Shown here: in pieces, positions 51,266-63,711 of the stretch
Position numbering within the stretch: the first letter of the stretch is position 1
Layout of the letters: the number at the start of each line of letters is the position of its first letter
NCBI GenBank assembly: GCA_003117195.1
Contig: BDSI01000050.1
Location: 1-64,000, forward strand
Source of the DNA: Eudorina sp. 2006-703-Eu-15
Lineage: Eukaryota; Chlorophyta; Chlorophyceae; Chlamydomonadales; Volvocaceae
Direction: 5' to 3'
Length of the DNA stretch: 64,000 nucleotides
Position numbers and translations under genes: made by a program
Notes under the pieces: generated by a model
What the model was told of the DNA's origin: nothing
Database searches by the model: none
What the model saw: the letters and a program-made list of their open reading frames with translations, nothing else

Positions 51266-54200
51266 ATGAGATTCAAGCAACCCGCATTGTTTGCAAATAT
51301 TGTAGCAGTTGCTGCAACGGTAGCTGCCTGCGCGCACCTCGCCCTTGGAACTCGCAGCCATGCAGGCATACCAAGGCGTGCACAGCTGTCTTCAGAGACG
51401 CCGGTTTCTGCTGACTGCCGTAATGGCTGGGAGCTTTTTCGCGCACTGGCAAATGGGAATGTCGAATACATAAGGGTAATGGCAGACCTAGAATTATACG
51501 ATGCAGACTGGAGCACCTTTGGCGGGCCTGTGGCAATTCGGCGAAACCTCACGGTCGAGGGAGCCATCAGCGACCGGAACAACTGGTTCGTGGTCAACAT
51601 GAACTTTGTCAGAGCTAAGGTAATTGTTAACTTCCAACTCTCATGATTCAGGATTGATTGCTTCCATATTTTTTCGTTCGCACGTCTGGAGTACGTACGT
51701 ACTTACTCACCCGCATCTACGCATACACGCACTCGGTCGTGTCTGCGGCGTCTAGCGGGTCGACAAGTGCGCCAGCCCGCAGGAAGTCGCACATCGGCAT
51801 TATGCATTTAAATTTATCTTTGTAAGCGAACGTTTGAGGTGCATACAAAGCGTCCCGTCCTCAGCGGCATCTATCGGGAGGCATCGGTCCTATCATCACG
51901 CAGCTGCCGATTCCATTGCTTGAGCGCTGTTGTAACGCTGGGTTACAGTATAAGACCCTAACAATGACCCTGCACAGCATCTCGAGACACGTACGCCAGC
52001 CAGCCAGCAAACCCAGCCATATTCGCACGAAGCCAGCAGCACGTACAAACACGAAACACGGACAAACACGAAGAAACACGACCAAACACTTAGAATGACG
52101 ACTCCTTCGATCGCTGGCGATAGATCGACCTTCTTTGGCATATGTATATACGCCTACATACGTTGCGTGCGTGCGTGTTCACATGTGCATATATATATAT
52201 ATGTATATATGCCCGCCCGCCGTATATATGCCCGCCCGCCGTAGATAGCACACACTGAGCACGTGTGCGCTGATGAAAAGAGCCACTCGAGCTGTTGCTG
52301 TATGTGTACCACCATCCCTAGACTTGTTACGGCTACATACAACCATTCATGCACTATGCACGTATGCATGCATGCATGTATGTGCACCAGCAGCCATACA
52401 TGCGTGCGTACCAAATAAACATGCATACGTACGTACGTTTCACCGCCGCGCATATGTATGCACCGACGTGCCTTCGCGCCTACCTCGCGCAGGTCGTCTT
52501 GGGTGACGGTGTGCACTTCACGCTGAGATACCTGGTGCTTGCTAACGGACGAGCGGGGCCGAGCTTCCAGGTCTGTCGGCGGTCACCGTACATGCATACC
52601 CATACCCATTCATGCATGCATGCACAAGTTCGTGCGTCCTGCACTGAGTGCGGAACGAAGGTTAACCTATCTATATATATATATATAAGAGAGCCGACAC
52701 ATACAACATATATGTATGTAAGCACCGGCGCGCGCGCCGTATAGACTTATAGGTTCGCCCCCTCACCGCCGTGTGATTAGGCGGGTCTGCTGCGGTTTCC
52801 AGGAGAGGCAATCCTGGCGCGCTGGTAATAACCTGGTGTAGTGGCCGGTATGGCTGCGTGACCCCCCCGCGGGTGATGGGTGCGCAGTCCTTGGTAGGGG
52901 TTGATGCGACGAGGCACCTACGAGCTATCTGGGCCCGTTGGAACACCCGGTCGGGATACGGGTCCACCTTGTAACGGTTACATTACATCATTATCGTACT
53001 ACATTTGTTACCACTACTGTTATTCCGAACATAATTGTTACTGATGCTGTTACTAGTAATTGCAAAGTTATTACTGCGTGTTTCTTCTATTATATGTTTG
53101 TTTAATACTTCATATACTTCTCATAGTACTTCAAATAAAGAATAATTATTGTTGTTATTATATCAATATTAGTACATCGTTTATTGTTAATATTATTATT
53201 AATTTTGTTATGGTTAATGTGTTTCATTTTTACTATTGGTTTCACCAAGTACAAATAATATTTCACCTCACACCGACCCCCGCACATCCAGCTAGTCCAT
53301 CCAGCAGGGGATAAATCGACATCATATTTCTTGTGTTATTGTCGGTTGGTTCGTTGCAACGCCGACCGGCAACAAAAATTTGCTCCACCAAATAAACAGT
53401 AGCCATAGATGGATGTTCACCGACCTTGCTATCTGCTCCTGATGTACGTACTTGTGCACACCCACCTTCGTTCACCGCACACAGGCCCCCGGTCTCGACC
53501 TGGTGGCTTCATCAGCGTCTGCCACGAACCCCTCGGATAACGTCACTCCGATAGTGGTGATGCAGGATATGGCCGTTGTCCTACGTAAGTACATAGTAGT
53601 GTCGGTTGGGCGAGCGAACTAGCTAGGGACCAACCGTTACTCCGATTAGTCGTCCGGTTATCATTATCCGTTAGTTTGTATGTAATTGCCACACGTGTGG
53701 CGCATAATAATTACGCTAGCTCTATTCGTTTCACTGAACGAATTTACATCAAATAATAAATAACAGATTTTAAATAAATAGGCACTCTTCGTTGTGTCAT
53801 ACGGTTGTTATACATAACAACTAACGTTATTTAATGCATCATCTATATATGTACCCGCCGCGCGCCCTGCTGCCTGTTTTACGAATGCAAACGAACGCAC
53901 GCACACATACAGGCACCTGTCTCCCGACCTCGGTCATGCAACAAGCGGCCGAGTTTCCTCGGCCCAGTATGTTTCCGGGAAGGCAATCCGTCCGGTTGAA
54001 CATCACCCAGGAGGGGTGCGTCGTCGGCTGCAATGCGCAGCCTCTGCAGCGGTGCTGGCCCATGCTGGGCAGCTATGAAGACATGGGTACCCTGGCGTAC
54101 AACCTGGACACCGCAGGAAGCACGCCCAAAATGGCTGGGTACGCTGTCCACATCGTTCGTGGGGCATTTGTGGTGAGTTGGCATAAACACATGTCATGGA

Positions 54201-56934
54201 GTGAGTTTTAATTGTTTTACATGAAAATTCGTTATGCATATCATTTTGTGTATTATTTGTACGTACAGGGGCTTCACTCACAAGTAAAAATGAACAAAAT
54301 CGTGCGTATGGAATTGGTTTTGGTCCTTGTGAAAAAACGTGAAACAGTACGGTATGTGTTGTGTTGGCGTTGGCGATCTAGGCGATCTAGACATACAGCC
54401 ATCTCCCTAGCTGGCTACCTACCTGCTGCCGTACCTAGCTGCTGCTGCGTAATTTACCCCTGGACGGACGAAGCAATATTACGTGCATGTACCGATGTAG
54501 GCAGGTGTGTAAGATCGATGTGCATGCATCCCAACAGCCGTTTGGTTATTCGTTTTCATGCACGCCCGCCCGTCGCTCGCTTGCTTGGTTATATATATTA
54601 TACACATATGTACAGTAATCCACGCAATTATGCATCTTGCCTCGATGTATGTTCATGGCTGGATAGCATTGCACCGAGTGAGCCGGGGGAAGGACAACCC
54701 TAGCTAGCTAGCTATGCACGGCAGCCACGCACGGGGCGTGTGCGTGGCATGTAGGTCTCATGACATAAATGGTCGGGCGTGTGTGTTGCTGCATGTATGT
54801 TCGTCTGTATGTATGTCCTGCACGCAGTGTGCCTCCGTCATGGATGAAAAGTGTGTCCAAAACGCGAACAGCGTCATCGGCTGCTTCAACTCGATGTTTC
54901 CATCTGACAGCACTTCGGAGGCACTGGCCGCACGGATGCTGGGGCCATGTCCCATGAGGGGCTCTGTGATGGACGACCACAGCGGGGAAGGCCAAGAAGC
55001 CGTGCACCTCAGTGCACTGCTGGGAGGCATATTTGGAGGTGAGGTTGGGTGCGTGCGTGCGTGTGTTTTTATTTGGTGAAGACGGAGGCCGGGCCCAAAT
55101 AAAATATGGTCACTTCGTTCGTTCTTTGCTTTGTTGCTGTCGGTTTGTTATTTGTGTTTATCTGTTGAAATGGATGGAAGGACGTCCTAGACGTGAACCT
55201 GTATAAAATGGGGCGGGATGGTCACTGCACAAGAGATCAGATAATAATTATTAGGTATACATGGTGATGATTCGCAGTGGAAGCTCGAGTGGCCTTGCGT
55301 GCACCGCCCAATGTTATTTAGTAATGAAAAATCTTGTTGAGATCGATCCGTGGGCACAATAATAGCGTAATAGTGGAACGAAATGTACGTACGTACGTGC
55401 GTACCCACCATGTATATGTACACTTGTACCATATATATCTATGCACATACATATTTTATACACACACGCCGGGGCCGCCGCGGCCGTAGGCGGCCTACGT
55501 GGGTGCGGCTAGCTATTAGTTGTGCGGGTGCGCAGGCATCCATGCATGATTTACATGATTCTTGTTATGAGTGCAAGAATACAAGTGCGCATGTTTGTCT
55601 TTCTATGTTTGTACTTGCTTGTTTATCCTTGATTGCTCGAGCAAGTAGCGGAGGGTCATGTACGGGCCACCGTGCTCACCGCGCGCGCGCAAACTGTCTT
55701 TCATACATACATGCAGGTGTAGCCTTAGTAGGGGCCAGTGCAGCCATCCTACTGGTGGCGAGAACTTATCGCCGCCGCAGGCGATGTCATGACTGCAAGC
55801 CTGCTGCTGCTGCTGCTGCTGCTGCTGATGTTGTTTCGGGGGATACCTATACCGAAGATGACGTCCAGCAGCCGCAGCCTTCATCGGGCCCTGATAGCCC
55901 TGATGCCAATGGCGGTCCATCGCTACCACAGCAGCAGCGGGATGAAGCGTTTCTGTCCACAGCCGCCTTCAGCACCGGTGGGCTCAGCGGCGGAGGCCGA
56001 AGCAACAGCTACAACAGCAGGGCAATCGCTGCGGGGCGACAGCAGTCGGAGGACAAGCAGCAGCTGGGAGATGGGGAAAACAGTCGCAGCAGGTATATAT
56101 ATATGTGTGTGTGTCAATCGATCTATCGGATATCGCTGTACCTACGTGATCCGTCGGGGATCATTTATGCAAGTACCGTGAATGTTATGTAATGCGTGTA
56201 CGGCGCGGTTGGGGGCCACCAGCTTTTACACGTGACCAAACACCACGCACGCATGCATCTAGTTAGTTACTCTGTCAGTTTCCCCTTGCACTATCTACTT
56301 GCACTCGTCGTCTATCATGCATGTGTGTACGTATGCATGTCTGTACGTGTGTGCTTGCGAGTCCGACGACGGTGGTAACAAACCGACCGCGGCGGCGTCT
56401 TGCGGTCAGCAGACACCTACCTACCTACCTACCTACCTACCTACCTACCTACCTACCTACCTACCTACCTACCTACCTACCTACCTACCTACCTACCTAC
56501 CTACCTACCTACCTACCTACCTACCTACCTACCTACCCAATCTGGACTCGATTGCACCGCCGACCGGCATTCAATTTACGAGCGAGCCCTGATTGCTTGC
56601 TTGCTTATTCTCGTCTCGCTGCACGTACCTGCCTGTTTACGTACCTCCGTTCCTCTTGCTTCCCTGGGATCGATCGTTGCCGGTTGTCAGCAGGCACCCA
56701 ATACACGTGAGTATGGACGTGAGCGTGCTCGATTCAACGTCCGGAATCATGGACGGTGATCCAGCTGCTGCTGGAGCCGGCGGAACTTCTGCTGCTGCTA
56801 CTGCTGCTGGCGGCATCATGAACCCACGCGCGCCCCGGGTCCTGCTGCTCCCTATTTCGGCACTCAGCGGTCTCACGCCCGCCAACGGCGAGACCTACAA
56901 GAATGACGATAATGACGATAGCGGGCCCTATTGA
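51266..56934 (+). CDS. Type I membrane protein, algal beta-helix-like ectodomain
   Basis: Exons 51266-51619, 52493-52570, 53485-53584, 53913-54172, 54828-55038, 55717-56092, 56691-56934; phases agree; 540 aa. Signal peptide first (VAVAATVAACAHLALG). The ectodomain has repeated short beta strands and Asn-glycosylation sites (RNLTVEG, DNVTP, LNITQ), the CLP...FPRP...PG pattern and a Cys-rich C-terminal part. One membrane segment follows (GVALVGASAAILLVARTY), a stop-transfer RRRRR, and a ~190-residue cytosolic tail rich in Ala, Ser and Gln. From memory, this ectodomain style is common in chlamydomonad receptor-like proteins, often with a kinase; none is encoded before the stop. The nearby TGTAA supports the stop. 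Codon bias is weaker and introns longer than in the left genes. Ligand unknown. Confidence 0.7.
52189..52232. repeat. TA microsatellite and CCCGCCCGCCGTATATATG duplication
   Basis: An (AT)n run is followed by two copies of a ~19-bp unit. It lies in intron 1 of the membrane-protein gene. Confidence 0.85.
56415..56537. repeat. (ACCT)n, about 30 units
   Basis: Perfect tetranucleotide array in the intron 56093-56690, ~150 bp before the acceptor. Pure-pyrimidine-plus-A on the sense strand, so it may contribute to acceptor definition. Open frames of LPTY repeats are artefacts. Confidence 0.97.
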
Positions 56935-57067
56935 GCAGCAGGTGGGTGGGCTTAGCGCATAGGTTTTCTATGTGGTGACAGGTACGGCCGGTAGGTAGGT
57001 ATGTGTGATGGCAGCAGAGCGGAGTGTAGTAAGTGTAGTAAGTGGAGCGGTGGGCGGGAGTGAGATA

Positions 57068-57072
57068 TGTAA
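57068..57072 (+). terminator. Candidate poly(A) signal TGTAA
   Basis: Located 134 nt after the stop at 56934, supporting that the membrane-protein gene ends there. Confidence 0.55.
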
Positions 57073-57241
57073 CGCACGGGCGAGCCATGCATGCATGGGC
57101 TGCTAGCTAACTATCTATCTAGCTAGCTAGCTGCGGTGTGTACGTGCACTGTGAGAGAGAGGGAGAGAGAGAGGAGATGATGAGCGAATGATAAACTGCT
57201 GGAAATCAATGGCGGTCATGATGTGTGGCATGTGTGCGCGC

Positions 57242-57274
57242 GTGTGTGTTCAACGAGAAGCCCACCCATAACCG
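57242..57274. repeat. Repeat R3, copy 2
   Basis: Same word as 7580-7611, again beside a TG run. It links the AT-rich right part to the GC-rich left part. Confidence 0.7.
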
Positions 57275-58126
57275 CCCGGGCTCGGATACTTTCGTGTGTG
57301 TGGGTGGGTGTGTGTGTGTGTGGGGGGGGGGGGGCGGGGGTACTACCCCACAGCAGTAATGTCAGGCATGGTACAGTTACAGCTTCCGTGCTTTCGTACG
57401 CGACACACACACACTAGCTAGGTATCTGCAGAGGGGCTGCGGTTGTCGTCTGCTGGATGGATGGTCACCTACCTGCTGGGCGCAGCAGTCTGCCGTCCCT
57501 CTGCTGTTCCGCCGTCCATCCTTCCCTCTGTCCGTTGGTTTCGTCAGTGTATTTCGTTAGTTAGTACGTAGGCGACTTGCGTGGATCTGGAGGCATGGCA
57601 CATTTACGTAACGGACTGCACGCACATCACATACATACACGCATCACGTTGATTGCCGCGAGGGCGGGTGAGGATTTCCGCATCATGAGTCGATCTTCTT
57701 TATCTGATCTATTGGTGAGGGAAGCAAGTAAGTGTATGTGATTATGCTTCAGTTGCGCGCCGTACGGTCGCCCCACTTGACAGTCACGATTTATCACAAG
57801 TCGTAAGCCGCAGGACGGACAAGCTGCATGCGTCGTCACGCACGATGATTGCATCAGTTGATTGCCGGCATTCTGACTATTCTGACGTTCGTGCGCGCCC
57901 CGGGCGGGGGACGGGGGAGGATGTTACAATAATAATGCATGTCGAATGGAATAGACGGAACGCAGCAGTGGTGTGCACACTCATACATACAGACGGGCGC
58001 ATGACCTAGCCTATGCCTGCTGGAAGGCATTCATAATGCAGGACAAGAAAGCGAGACCGCTCTAGCAAACTGCTTGGCCAGGTCGAAGACTACTAGCCTG
58101 CTTTGATTGCTTGTGTAGGAGTGCGG

Positions 58127-58545
58127 TGATCCGTGATGGGTACGTAACACCAGCTTCGTTACAAGCGCTCGCTTAATTTCCGGCGGGTCAAAAGAAACGG
58201 TATTGAGAATCGTCGAGGACTCCCCGCCGGCGCGGACGGACGGACGGATGGTCGGACGGATCGAGCCGCGACGAGCGAGAGCCCAACTTGGGTCCGTGCC
58301 TGTGGTCGTGAGCGAGTCACGAGCGAGTTGCAGCGGGGCGCCCTACAGGCGGATGTCAGTGGTGGTACGAATGGCATGCAAGTGATCATTCGGCTGAACG
58401 AATTTGGTTCGATACTTGACGTATGTACGCGGACGTCGAGCCCTGCCTAAAGGGGTGGATAATTGCAGCGCGGGGTTCGTTCTGGGGTGATCCGTGATTG
58501 GTGACACCAGCTTGCAAGCGCTTTATGTTAAGGCGGGCCACAATA
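58127..58545. repeat. Degenerate direct duplication (two ~60-bp blocks)
   Basis: Blocks at ~58127-58190 and ~58487-58545 share GGTGATCCGTGAT, ACACCAGCTT and CAAGCGCT in order with small gaps. Confidence 0.55.
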
Positions 58546-60540
58546 GCTTGACTGATGGGAAGTTCGTTCTATCTTGTTTAATCTTGTTATGATGTACGAC
58601 CGGATTTGGCGCGAAAGTGTGAGATGACGCAGTCACTATCTACGCGAACGAACGAATGGATTGTTGTTGTTCGGTACACTGCTTTATATTGCTTGGCAGA
58701 ATGCATATCATGCTGGCCCTGCCTGGGTCCGGTTTTGATGCACTTATGGCCGGAGATGATGAGGCAGGGAACTTGAACGCACGCTACTCTGGGCTGCGAG
58801 CTCATGCCTTGCTTGCTGTGCACGCATGAGGTCGCCATATGCGTGCTTATACTTCAGTTGTGCATCAAACACAACCCGTTCGTTACTTGCTGTGTGTGGT
58901 ACATCACGTAGTGTGTTCGGATTTATTTGCGCGCGCGTACGTATGTCTTCCAAACATACTATATACGGTGCACTACTGCGGCTGCGGCTGCCGCCCGCTA
59001 GCTGTCAGCGGATGCATGGAGGTGCCAAGTGAGTGCCACACTCAGTGAGCTTACGTACGCAAGGTACGACCTACCCAGCTGCTAGCTTGCTGTTGCTGCT
59101 GCTGCTGCTGTCCGTCATTACATATTCATTGACGTGACGTTCAGGAGAAGTACGGGAGGAAGGGATAGTGCGTGTATTTGGTGTGCTGCTGTATGTGGAG
59201 TAATGTTCTTGCCTTGCATAAGTAAGGCTTGTGGGAATCTATCTATCCCACTGGCTTGTGGGATAAATTCCTCTGTTTTCATGCATCACGCTTCTCACGA
59301 GAAAAATAATGTTACGCGGAATCGAATGAGCTAGCTAGTGATGATTACTGTTTGCGATAATTGCAGTAGTGCTGACATGCGGCTCTTCAGAATCGAGTGT
59401 AGTGACGGGAACGAATAATGAAGAAGTACGTATTCTGCTGATGAGATGGGTTAGATGGGTAACAGCTTTTGTGTCTCACGTTTATTTCGCTTGCTCATGC
59501 ACCTGCCTGTTCGTTATGCGCGCCCCATTGGAGCGCTGTGACCAAAAGAAGGCCTGAACGAAACCGGCGGACCGCCTAGACCGCCGGGATAGCTCGCTCT
59601 TCGCGGACGGGTGCGACCATCAGCGTGCATGCCGCGGGAGCGAGCCGGGCGCGGCGCGTCGTCCAGGTTACATACGAACATCGAATTCACAACAACACTG
59701 GAAATATACATCCAATATATACATAGAACGCAACACATGTGGTATGCTATACCTGAACGCCGGGAGCACGACGCACTGCACTGCACTGTACTGCACTAGC
59801 TAGCTAGTGTACATGACGGAGTAGTAGTACGTGATGTACCAAATCAACCGTCCCCGTCCAGACAAGGACAACATACAGCCACGCACGCACGGCGGCAAAC
59901 CAGCCAATGAAACGTTACATATCTTTCGTGATGCGGGACTGTGCTCGTTCAATCAATCTGCTAACCGAGCTAACGAGCGAGGATTGTGTATGTAACATCA
60001 TACATTCATTGACAGTGTACTCATATACTAAATGTACGTGCCTGATCCCGCAGTATGCATGCATGTCTGATCGCTTCGTTGTACGAGCGACGGATGGAGT
60101 TTATCTCCTGATACGATGCCTTGCCAGCCCCCGAACAACCAAACAAATGGAAGTAAGCAAACATGTATGGGTTCCAGCCAGTGTGTAGATAGTCATTGCA
60201 TAACGACATTCTGGCTGGCTTCATGAAACAACGAAAGCCGCAAAGCCCGGGTGCTGGCTGTACTGGCTGGAAGAGTGTGTTCTTAATGAGAAGCACACAC
60301 TCTGCTGGAAGAGTGTGTGCATAGACATGCACAGATGCGCACGTTCGTATATATTTCCCCATATATACATGCAACGCACGATAGATCTACGTACTCAATA
60401 TGGTGTCGTAGTACGTACAGAGCTGCTTGCTCGGCCGCTATCACAACCTCTGCTGCTCAATCGGCATACGACGTCTCTCCCGCTGGCTATGCTGTTTAAG
60501 CTTCCCAGCTTCGAGTAGTCGCTCTGTCGTCGTCCGTCAG

Positions 60541-61205
60541 CAGTGCTGACGCTGCTGCCAATGGGAACTCCCCCCTCGCCCTCGTAGGGATTATTAATGT
60601 TGCATTTGCGGCTGTTGTTGCTGTAATAGCTGTTGCTGCATGTCGTACGAGTGATGGCCGTACTGCTGTCGCTGTCGAAGGGATTACCGATGACAATGGT
60701 TGCAGACTGCCATGCCTTTTTGGGGAAGGCATCGTTCCCGCCGCCGCCACCTTCGGCGGCACCCTTTTTTCTCGATTGCTCCTCCGGTGCGACTTTGACC
60801 GGACGGGGCTTCGGCTTCGCAGACGCTATCTTGCGGTATAGGTCTGTCCCTAGTACCCCGATCCTGAAAACTGCCGGTAATATGCCGATAATCCAGATGC
60901 TGAGAAGCTGGTTATTATTAGGTCATGGACCGACGTACGTACCAAGCGATAAACCCGCCGGCAGTATGCAGGCAGGCATGCCCGCCGCCCATTCAAGCAA
61001 TAATCATGTCATGCATGGTCGGATGGATTCCCGATTATTCCGATGGGAGCAAGTAAGCCGCGAGGCCGAGGCACCAGCAGCCAGTAGCCAGCAGGCAAAT
61101 AAACATGCGGGCGGCGGCGGTGTGCGGGAGGCAGGTAGCGATTTAGGGTCATCTCAACAACCGACCCTGCTGCCTGATGATCGCACGGACGCAAACAATC
61201 AATGA
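60541..61205 (+). pseudogene. Candidate 3' part of a second membrane-protein gene, with frame break
   Basis: After the acceptor GTCAG at 60536-60540 the plus strand encodes a clear membrane segment (LALVGIINVAFAAVVAVIAV) followed by ACRTSDGRTAVAVEGITDDN. This frame then becomes poor, while the +1 frame becomes coding-like around the T/G homopolymers at 60716-60725 and continues through a Pro-rich and Ala/Gln/Gly-rich tail to a TGA at 61203-61205. The pattern resembles the membrane and tail exons of the gene ending at 56934. It may be a pseudogene, a gene with a sequencing indel, or chance. No ectodomain exons were found upstream. Confidence 0.3.
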
Positions 61206-63433
61206 TCGGCTGGCTGCTGGCATGCATGCATGTACTTATTATCCTGGTGATGAGATAGACGGCGAGGACAAGACGAGCACGCGCATACAACAATATTCCG
61301 AGTAAAAATCGATTACGCTGACAAGCAAGCAACAATTTTATCAAATACCCTCAGCACGCAACAACAGGCTGGACGAACGTAGACAGAGTGCCTCGTTAAT
61401 TGGCACGCGTGTGTGTATGAGCTAGAACGAACCGAGAATCGAAATAAAGCAAGCACGGTAGTAACAACACGTACGGAAGCTCTATAGTGGATGGCCAGGT
61501 TGGCTGGGCTGCTGGTGTATCCCTTTAATCCCTTGGGCTTGCATGCATGTACTACATAGTATGTATCAGTGGGCAGCAGGTTTCGGCTGCGCATCTATCT
61601 CCTGTATGTATGTGGATATACATATATGCATGCGGACCCACCTGGACGCCAATGACAGTTAATTCCAGCACCAATGCCGCAATCTAAAAGCAGGCAGGCA
61701 CGCACAGGGCGCAATGCGCATTTACGGTTTTCCGTCTGTAATTTTGGAGGCCGTGTATACGCAGTGTCACGACTGTGTATCACACGGCCGTGTATGCAAA
61801 AGATAGGATAGGCTATTATCTAAGGGTGTAGACACGGTCGAATACATCCGGTCGAATACCTTTCCAGCAGCCAACAAGTAATACATTATTACAGGTTCGT
61901 TGTTTGTTGTCTTCTATGCGCAGCGGCGAGGTTGTTCGTTGTTCGTGTATTTGTCCTCGCTCGCTCAATAATTGCAATACGTAATCGCTGAGGTTACTGA
62001 GATATATACACCTGCTGTTTAAGCGTACCAAGCAGCATACATACGTGCAGCGTGTTTCGGTGCACTTGTGGAGCCTGTCCGGAGCGCCATGGTGGCGCAA
62101 GTTCGTTTAGGCAGTGTATGGTGAGGAAGCCTCGACTGTCGCCGTTGGCTGTCACCGATGACCCACGGGCCTGTGGTCCGCTGTAACATCCTTCATAATA
62201 ATAATACAGACAGCGTTATTACGGATGCTGCATGCACTACATGCACATATATTATTTACATGAATAGCAACAAACAAGCAAAGGGACAAGCAATGCTGCA
62301 TCTTGCATGTATATACGTATTATACGTATCAAGCAAGACCGAAATAAAGACCGACTGTCGCGCGTGGCGCAAACAATGAAATGGACATTCGCATCACCTC
62401 GCCTCGACTTGATGTTGTGTATTTTGGAGACTTGGTGATTATCATGCAAGCTGCCGTTCCGACCTGGTTAATAGGGGTGGGATTTTACCAAATATCAGTC
62501 TCGGCAAGTCGAGTGCGGTTGTTCGCCGCAGCCACCACCGCTATTGTAGCTAGCAAGCGAGAGCTGACAAAGCAATAATGCAGTGTGCATACGAACAAGT
62601 AAGAAAGTCTGCCTGAGAAATAGCTCCGGCGGGGAGGGATCTTGATACATAAAGGATACTCCTTTGCATCAACGAACGAAAGCACGACACACGCACACTG
62701 CTGCGTGTCAGCACGCATCTATATATTCGTACGTCATGTATGCCTCGACGCTGTCCTGCATATGTCCTGTTGCACACCGCTCTGATATTATTACAACGCA
62801 AATTCCAGCAATTAAAACGTGCATTCCGCTTGCTGCTGGCTGGCGAGCAAGGCATCCACGCATTAACGAACGATGGTGTATGTATTGTTGTAATAATTGT
62901 TGTGTATGTGTATTTCTTATACAATTATCACCATCCACGCAGCAAGCACTACTGCGCGCGGCCAGACCTCGAGCAGTTGGCATGTGACCTCCACTGCGTT
63001 ATCCAGCGGGGAGGCGTAGGGACGTACGGCGAGCAAGTACCCAAAGAAAGCGACCTGTATTAAGTCGACGGACCGGCGTAGACACGCACGTATACATAGT
63101 GGTGAACCTAAGGAGACGACCAGATCACGCGACAGGTTAGACAGGTTCCGATGGTAGGGCCGGGATAGGCCTGCCTGTACGAGCGAGCGAGGTTAGTTGC
63201 CTCGCTCTCCTTATATCAAGGCCCTAGCTATTACGTACGTAACTTCGTTACAACAAAGGGTACAAACATCGCGGAAATCACGCATGCAGTTGATGCAAGC
63301 ACACAAGGAAACCAATAAAGGCAATAATAATAAAACAACAAGCGGACCTTCAACACAAGTACGGCGCAAGTGACCAGGTACACATGGCCAGCACCCGGAG
63401 CGTCCAAATCACCGCTGGCGACCTGCGTGCATG

Positions 63434-63458
63434 TAATGTAATGTAATGTAATGTAATG
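63434..63458. repeat. (ATGTA)5 array carrying tandem TGTAA
   Basis: Five perfect pentamers; on the plus strand they spell TGTAA five times in a row, the volvocine poly(A) signal. Could be only a microsatellite. Confidence 0.9.
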
Positions 63459-63571
63459 CGTGCATAAAAATAAATTTGCAGTAGCGTAAAAGTAACGGCG
63501 GACAGCAGCATCATACATGCGGCGAATCACAAGGGTGTATGTTCATCAATGATCGCGCGCGCGACTAGAAA

Positions 63572-63680
63572 TGACGATGATGATGACGATGATGATGATG
63601 ATGATGATATTTGATATATATATAATTTACTGTTGTTTGTATATATATATATATATATATAGGGTGTATATATGTATATA
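63572..63680. repeat. (GAT)n followed by (TA)n microsatellites
   Basis: GATGATGAC-type units to about 63609, then two TA runs separated by AATTTACTGTTGTTTG. Polymorphic-type simple sequence. Confidence 0.95.
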
Positions 63681-63711
63681 TGTTTTTTCTAAGAAGGCAA
63701 TTTACACGCAC

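Larger units (their letters stand above)
56935..60540. other. AT-richer gene-poor stretch
   Basis: No phase-consistent exon chain found. It contains the TGTAA at 57068, palindromic GCAT, TAGC and ACGT runs, a TG run with an 11-12 G tract at 57300-57333, a GCT run near 59092, and a ~60-bp degenerate duplication (58127 and 58487). If the candidate at 60541 is real, its 5' exons should lie here. Confidence 0.45.
61206..63711. other. AT-rich stretch, no gene seen
   Basis: Contains short palindromic tetranucleotide runs and TA runs. Open frames on both strands lack codon bias and splice context. Confidence 0.5.
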
